DNA from: Limanda limanda
Taxonomy: Eukaryota; Chordata; Actinopteri; Pleuronectiformes; Pleuronectidae
Reading direction: 5' to 3'
Assembly (NCBI RefSeq): GCF_963576545.1
Contig: NC_083647.1
Coordinates: 6,427,007 to 6,491,006, forward strand
DNA: 64,000 nt
Shown piece by piece: positions 58,081-64,000 of this stretch (position 1 is its first letter; each line of letters starts with the position of its first letter). The position numbers were made by a program, and so were the translations under genes. The notes below the pieces were generated by a model. It was given only the letters and a program-made list of their open reading frames with translations. It was not told the DNA's origin and searched no databases.

Positions 58081-61000
58081 TACGCTACTTAAGGCTCCCC
58101 TATTCTATTGCCTCTTCCAACATTGAGCAGAATATTTGCTAGGAGATCAGTGGTGTTTACTTCCTGCATGCAGGCCAGAGAGAGATAGAGGTGTTGAGTG
58201 TTTGAGACAAAAGTTGAGTGGGAAGCATGCGTAGGAGAGAACAGGCTGCAGTTTTCCATTTTTAGCCGCCTCAGCGCTGTCACTGGGATCAAGAAGTTTT
58301 GCTTCTCTCGGAGTGATTCAAACACACTTACGCACACACAGACACAGAGGGCTCAGAAATGTGCTTTTTTGCAGGTGGAATAAAAACATGCATATTTCAG
58401 GAACCACAATAATTGCAAACAGGCTCATATTTGGTACACACACGTAGCCCCTGCTACTGTGGCATAGCAACAGCGAAAAAACAGAAATAGAACTAGGAGA
58501 AGGTGCTTGTTTTGTTTCTGTGTCTTCTCCTATATAACAACTTATTAAGACAAAGTCGGTAATTAATTTCAGGAGCAGTGGGCTGACTAATCTGAGGATA
58601 AGAAAAGCTGTCTGGGAGGAATCTGCAGCGTCTATCAAGCAAACTCAGTGACCTTCCTTTGAAAACATTTATGAGCTAGTAAATAAAGCATAGTACTTCT
58701 CAGATAATTTGATTCAGGGAGCAGAGGTTTCTCTGTAAATAATGTCGTATTTAAAGACCCTCTAATTTAGTCCTGCTTTCCAGAATAGCTAGAGGAAAAA
58801 AATCACATAAATGGAGCTTTAATGCCTCCTTACACTGCAGTCAAAAAAAGCGACAAATCACTATATTGCCTCGATCAGCATTCGATTGGATGTAACCTGA
58901 AGTCTCAGCATTCTTCCCCCTTGTGCAAACTGTGGTGATCTGTTTTTGGCAACACGGCACTGCTGACTGAAGTTACTTGGCAGCTCCAAGCACAAGGAGT
59001 GATTGTTGAGGGCAAGCAAAAGAAAGGGCATTTTTCGAGATAAAAAAAAAAATACGGACACTTGATTGCAAGTCTCCTAAGTTGCCTTTCTGCCGTCCTA
59101 AAGGAAATGACCTCACTGAGTAAATAGTTGGCAGCTATATATGGGGCTCAAAGTCCCTGCGAATGACTGCACTTTCCCCTTTCACTTTTCAGTCTTATCT
59201 CTTATTCTCTGGCTCTGGCTCTCCCTCAGCCTACAGGCCAGCCCCTCCTCTCCAGCTTGTTAAACACACTGCAGGTATTTTAACTGTAGCTCAGGTCCAG
59301 GGCCTTTTGGATTCAGCTGCAGCCTGGGTACAGCCAGATAACTTCATGCACAGCACTTAAGGGTGAAGGATTATGGAAAGCTAAGAGTTGCTGTGATGTC
59401 TTCCAGATCCTCAGTCTGGGGCAGACCCTGTCATACTCTCATGTTCATTCAGTGTAATGCTCTCCATATTCAGAATTGGGGAACAAATCCATTTAGTCAT
59501 GTAATACACTTATATTGTTTTGCTTAGTGTTAGTTCTCTTTTTCTTTCTCCCAGATTTGTCCACCCATCTCCTACAAGGGGTCGAAATATCTGACGATTT
59601 TATACCGGTTTTTGAAAAAGTTCCCAATCTAATGTCCTGCTAGTACTATAACAAAATGATGTGCACCCACGCTATGCTCACAGAACAGAATGATGCTTAC
59701 TAATGGCTGTGCTAAATTTAAAAATTGTATCATATGCATGACGAGGAGCATCATTGGCAGATTAGGACTCAATGTCAGTGGCTCTACTACTTTTGCGATC
59801 ATTTTCTACTTGAGTTCTGATTACTTACAACAATCTATCATTGTTGCATATGTTGTGTTATTAATTGACTGCTTATTACATCTTTCCTTAATATTTGAAA
59901 TAAGTTCAAATCCGGTTTCAATGAGCATTTTGAAAACAATGTCATTAATGTAATATTGTGTTGTAAATAAGTCGGTAGGCTGGTTTGTGTCTGGATGTTC
60001 TGGACAGATAAAGATGAAACCAGAGTTCAGATCATGGATTGTTTGTTCATAAAGGTTGTGATTTTTTTTTTTAAGAAGTTGGCCGACCCTTACTCCCACC
60101 ATCACTCATCCCACCCATCATCTCCTGACTGACTTTTTCCTCAATCCTCTTTGTTCCTTTCCATTCTTCTTATCTTATTGCCTCTCCCCCACCCGCCCAC
60201 CCTTCCACGTGCAGCTCTTCAGGGAGGTGGGGATACCCCCCCTGTGTCCCTACCCTGATAGTCAACCTGAGTGTCCGATCTGTCTCTGGAGTGCAGTTGA
60301 GTTGCTCTCAGGCAAGCAACAGCAGTCCCAGCTTCAGCGTGCTAGCTGGACAGAAACACTGCCTTATAAGGCACTGGGGACGGTGGCCCCAGCCAATTTT
60401 TTTTCTGCAAAACAAGCCAGTCTCTCTGCTCCACACCTCCTCTGGTGAGACGGGCTAGTTTTGTTTTTTTGGTGGTTTTTGCTCCAGTCCAGTGAAGAAT
60501 ACCCGTGTCTTCTTGGTCTGGAAGCCCTCCTGGAGTCTGAAAATGAAAATGTCACACTCGACTCAAAAGTTATATATTGTCCAGCCATGTTTATTGGTCA
60601 GAACCAGGAAATGTATTAAAGTGCTTTAGTGAGCAGCAAATACTTCGTAAGTGCGTTTCCCTTAAGTTTTTTTCTGCAGGAGCTTTACCTTCTATTACAG
60701 TTTATTCTTATTATAGGGTTAGATGAGAAAATTGAGAACTTGACAAATCCTATGTTGATACAGACTGCAGCGTGTTAGTATAGATAGCTCGGACAAAGAT
60801 TGGAAACCGTTAACCTGGGTCTATCAAAGAGTTGTTCACATTGGGCCTGAACTACTAAAGATTTGCTCATGTAAAACGTGAGATTTACTTTCTCGCAGAT
60901 ACTCTCCCCTATCGAGTTGCTTTGAGTTATATTAATTTCTTTGTTGTAGCTCAACAACACGTTTTTTTTGCCTCTTCTACTAACACCTCCAATTCCATGG

Positions 61001-61489
61001 CATTCAATTTCTCTTTGCGCTTGCGGTCACTCGGCTCTCATGAATGCTGCATGGCAGAAACCAGTAACGCATGCAAATTACTAATTTTAATACTACTGCC
61101 TCCACCATGTTTGCAGCTGTTATCATTTGCGCAATTATTTTTAGTAGATCACCCACAAAACGCCCTCAATCAAAACGTGCAATCTTTTACAATGCACATT
61201 CAATTAAGCGCTCTTTATTTGGGATCTTAGTAGATCAGGCCTATAGTGTACATCTGCTCCGTTAAGTTTTGTTTTCACATTGCAATTTACGGAGGGTACT
61301 TAAGACTTTTGCCTGCATGCACCGTCATCACCTACGCGAGATGCTTCTACCTTTACTTGACATTCATTTGTTTGTAGACAGGTGTTGTAAATTCGGATAT
61401 TGTATTTGCTAACTAACAAAGTGAGCGAATACAAGAACCAGTTCACTTAGTTAATTTGGTTGCTTCTGCAATATATATTTTATTTCTAC

Positions 61490-62289
61490 TAGGGATGGGC
61501 ATAATTAATCGACGATCGATTAATTGATCATAAAGAATTTCGTCCATGACATTATTTTGTCTTCGACGAAATTCTGTTGCGTTCACTGCCAACACTGCAA
61601 AGCTATACGTCTCCATGAGCGCATGAGTAGGAGGTCAGAATACCCGAGTTGCCTAAACGCAGCACAGTGTTAGCAGCTGTAGGAAGCAGTCCGGAGTTCT
61701 ACTCTACAAGCCCCGCTGGGGGACCGGCGGCTGGCCGCTGAGAGCTAGATGGATTTGACGGTTCTCGACCTCTCCGGTTGTTGTCACGTCATCAATCCCG
61801 AAACCCCTCACCCAGACCCGGGTCTCTCCGGGTTCCCTTCCCTGTAGACTGAGGGTCCGCGTGCGACATGAAGCCGAGCTCCGCAGCTAGCGGAGGCTAG
61901 CTCAAAAGCTAGCCTCTTCGGACCCGGACAGGGCCGGGTCTGGTGGAGGGGTTCCGGGAGTGAGAACGTGACAACAACCAGAGTGAGAGGTCGAGGGCCG
62001 CGGAGTCCAGCTAGCTCTCAGCGGCTAACTGCTCGCTCAGCGGGGCTGAAGAGTACAGCAGCGCATATTTACAAGTGTTACCCTTGAACCCGTTTAACTG
62101 CCACGAGAGTTGTTCATCTTGTAATAAAGACCTCAATGAGGAAATGCGCTGTGTTTTTTCTATTTTCACTGCATTTTAACAGCCCATAAATAGTGAATTT
62201 TAATATAAAAATATTAATGATTAATCGAAAATTCTTCATTAACTCTCCCGACGATCGATTAAGACAATTTAATCGAATGCCCATCCCTA
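61490..62289. mobile_element. hAT-like transposon, 800 bp, with perfect 8-bp target duplication
   Basis: The termini are TAGGGATGGGCATAATTAAT (from 61490) and, reverse-complemented, TAGGGATGGGCATTCGATTA (to 62289). Perfect 8-bp direct repeats ATTTCTAC flank it at 61482-61489 and 62290-62297. The subterminal regions carry mirrored 'CGACGATCGATTAA' motifs. A GC-rich core (about 61660-62050) contains a second, internal inverted repeat: 'GAGAGCTAGATGG', 'TCTCGACCTCTCCGGTTGTTG' and 'TCACGTCATC' are mirrored later by 'AACGTGACAACAACC', 'GAGAGGTCGAGGGCC' and 'CCAGCTAGCTCTCAG'. No transposase is encoded. Confidence 0.9.
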
Positions 62290-63828
62290 ATTTCTACCAT
62301 CAAAATGAATGTCCTCAGAGTTCAAACATTATATCGTCAGAACTGAAGACCACAGCCAATCCTGTGAGTTCCTTCACTTCTTTTTCTTCTTCTGTTGCTT
62401 AATGATTTCTCAGCTTCCTGGAATAGGCCAAGCTATGCAAAAAAAAAGGTTCACACTGCAAATAAAAAGAACCATGGTTATTTGATCGTAACCGAGACAA
62501 CCTCTTTTGGTCGGCCTAAAGTTTGGTTGTTTGGTGTGGACCTTTCAAACCTGTTAATTTGGTTTGGACTAAACTGAAAAGTCAGAAGGTTTTGGACCAA
62601 ACAATGTAGTTGTAAGTTGAAGTAATAGTAAATGTTATTTCCCATTTCAAGGAGTTGATATTTTTACATGTGTCTATTTGTCGGTTTATTTTACACATGG
62701 CACTCAATTCGGTGGTGAGATTGTAGTTGATCTACTGCTGTCATTACACAGTACAACACACTGCTGTTAACTATTGTACTGGCACATTATGTCTACAATA
62801 TTTACAAAGTAATGTCTTCAGTGAAAAATCGGGATCCTTGTTATTTTTGCATTAATGGCAAAAGGATTTCCCCATCCTGCAAACAAAAGCTTCATGGCAA
62901 ACAAAAATCTAAGTACACACACAAAACATATATACACATACTTTACAGCACCTTGATTACACATTATATAAGACCTTGGACAAACAGCACAGGGCATGAG
63001 CAGGTCCAAGATCCACCTCTCAGGGATGTGAGATGGAATGTAAAAAATGAGGATGAACTTCTGCTCGAGAAATTAATGGATATGGTGCGTGTCCAGCAAA
63101 AACAAAAACATTGCTTAAGCTCAAATTATTATAACTAACGCTATGCCTCAGTTGAGTTGCCCATCTGTTTCAGTTGTATAATGAAACCTTAAATAAACAT
63201 GTGACATCCACTGTACAAGCAAACCTGGAATAGGATGTCTTTGTGTTTACAGTGGTTCATGGTTGTCGTGTGAAAGCATATGAATACATCCTGAGATCTG
63301 TCTTAATCTGGTGGATCTCCATGTCTAGACATGAGGACCGTGGCTGAGGAGCTGGCCGTGCACACAGCAGTACATTCGTGAGCAATGCAGTGTGATTTTA
63401 GTAAAACCATTTATGTTAAGAGTGTGAATATAGCATTGGGCAATAAAACAGGACCAAGTGTGGAATCTTTGTGCATAGTTTTTTTTTTTAGAGTGTTTGA
63501 CTTTTGAAGAACTTTCACTTCCCACATTGATCAAAGTAACGGGGATGTGAACTGTATTATTCAATGTCCACTGCTGTGGACGGTGGCTGCATGTGCAAAA
63601 TCCTGAATCCTCAAGTCAGTTGTGGTCTTGTGCAAAGTGTTCACTTGGTTGTGTGTGTGCTTGTGTCTAAGAGTTTGATACCTGCATCTTAGGGTATTTT
63701 TAGTTCTAAAATGATTGCGTGAGTGAGCAGAGCAGAGAAGAGAAGTCTCCCACACATAATGCATAACTCATCCATCTGGCCTCAGCGAATTATCATTCCA
63801 TCACAACGTGCTGGTGAAACAACCTCCT

Positions 63829-63829
<1 letters not shown>

Positions 63830-63860
<31 letters not shown>
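63830..63860. repeat. (CA)n microsatellite
   Basis: About 15 uninterrupted CA units near the right edge, in rock2 intron 1. Confidence 0.92.
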
Positions 63861-63862
<2 letters not shown>

Positions 63863-64000
63863 TCTCTCACCCACATATGCACAGTTCTAGTTCTAGTAGT
63901 TCATGGACACGCATTTGTATTTATTTTCACAAGCAAACACATTATTCAATTGATCTTAGCAACACACAAGCTGCATCCAGCAGCAACGACAGAACAATAG

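Larger units (their letters stand above)
56404..64000 (+). other. rock2: rock2 intron 1, 5' portion (runs off the right edge)
   Basis: It begins GTAAGT. I looked for the next ROCK exon (human-like [20 protein letters not shown]) and did not find it. Content is AT-rich with a hAT-like element at 61490-62289, MITE-like 'GGGGCCCCCC' wording near 57945-58075, and a terminal CA microsatellite. The open frame at 60209 shows no kinase similarity. Confidence 0.75.

Noticed and set aside
60209..60448. Possible rock2 exon 2 after an acceptor-like CACGTGCAG
   Set aside because: The encoded peptide has no resemblance to the expected [20 protein letters not shown] segment of ROCK proteins.

Overview
This is a vertebrate nuclear genome window, almost certainly from a ray-finned (teleost) fish. 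The coding exons are short and intron-split with consensus splice sites. The only recognisable genes are vertebrate ones. The non-coding DNA is full of repeats familiar from teleosts: hAT-like MITEs, TTAA-flanked elements, tRNA-derived SINE fragments, LINE 3' tails, and very long CA/GT and tetranucleotide microsatellites. I saw no prokaryotic, CRISPR or defence-type system.

Three genes are present. (1) The left edge holds the first coding exon of pdss2 on the minus strand (3375-3622), with its promoter at about 3623-3910; the rest of that gene lies left of the window. (2) The centre holds a complete sobp gene (sine oculis-binding protein homologue) on the plus strand. It has six coding exons (8778-8873, 20400-20520, 21643-21852, 24905-25056, 37356-37451, 43175-45202) and a non-coding last exon starting at 46461. 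The predicted 3' end is near 51.28 kb. The joined reading frame gives 900 residues, close to human SOBP. (3) The first coding exon of a Rho-kinase gene, best matched to rock2, lies at 56305-56403 on the plus strand. Its purine-rich 5' region is at about 55.48-56.30 kb and its first intron runs off the right edge.

Layout: 1-3374 is pdss2 intron 1, with a transposon nested inside another transposon. 3911-8330 is the intergenic gap between divergent pdss2 and sobp. 8330-51280 is sobp, whose introns hold most of the repeats, including an 0.8-kb tetranucleotide block at 33.0-33.8 kb, a hAT element with a BED-finger remnant at 30.8-31.3 kb, and an exact two-part duplication at 40.7-42.9 kb. 51.3-55.5 kb is intergenic, with a decayed, unidentified coding-like stretch on the minus strand. 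56.4-64.0 kb is rock2 intron 1, with another hAT-like element at 61.5-62.3 kb.

The three genes do not form a pathway. PDSS2 makes the polyprenyl tail of coenzyme Q in mitochondria. SOBP is a nuclear SIX-family cofactor. ROCK2 is a cytoplasmic kinase of actomyosin contractility. The head-to-head pdss2-sobp order matches human chromosome 6q21, whereas rock2 downstream of sobp does not match the human order. The observations most worth checking are the short coding exon 5 of sobp, the A-B-A-X-B duplication (possibly a haplotype-merging assembly artefact), the intron placed one base after the sobp stop codon with a long TG tract near its acceptor, and the transposons with target-site duplications.
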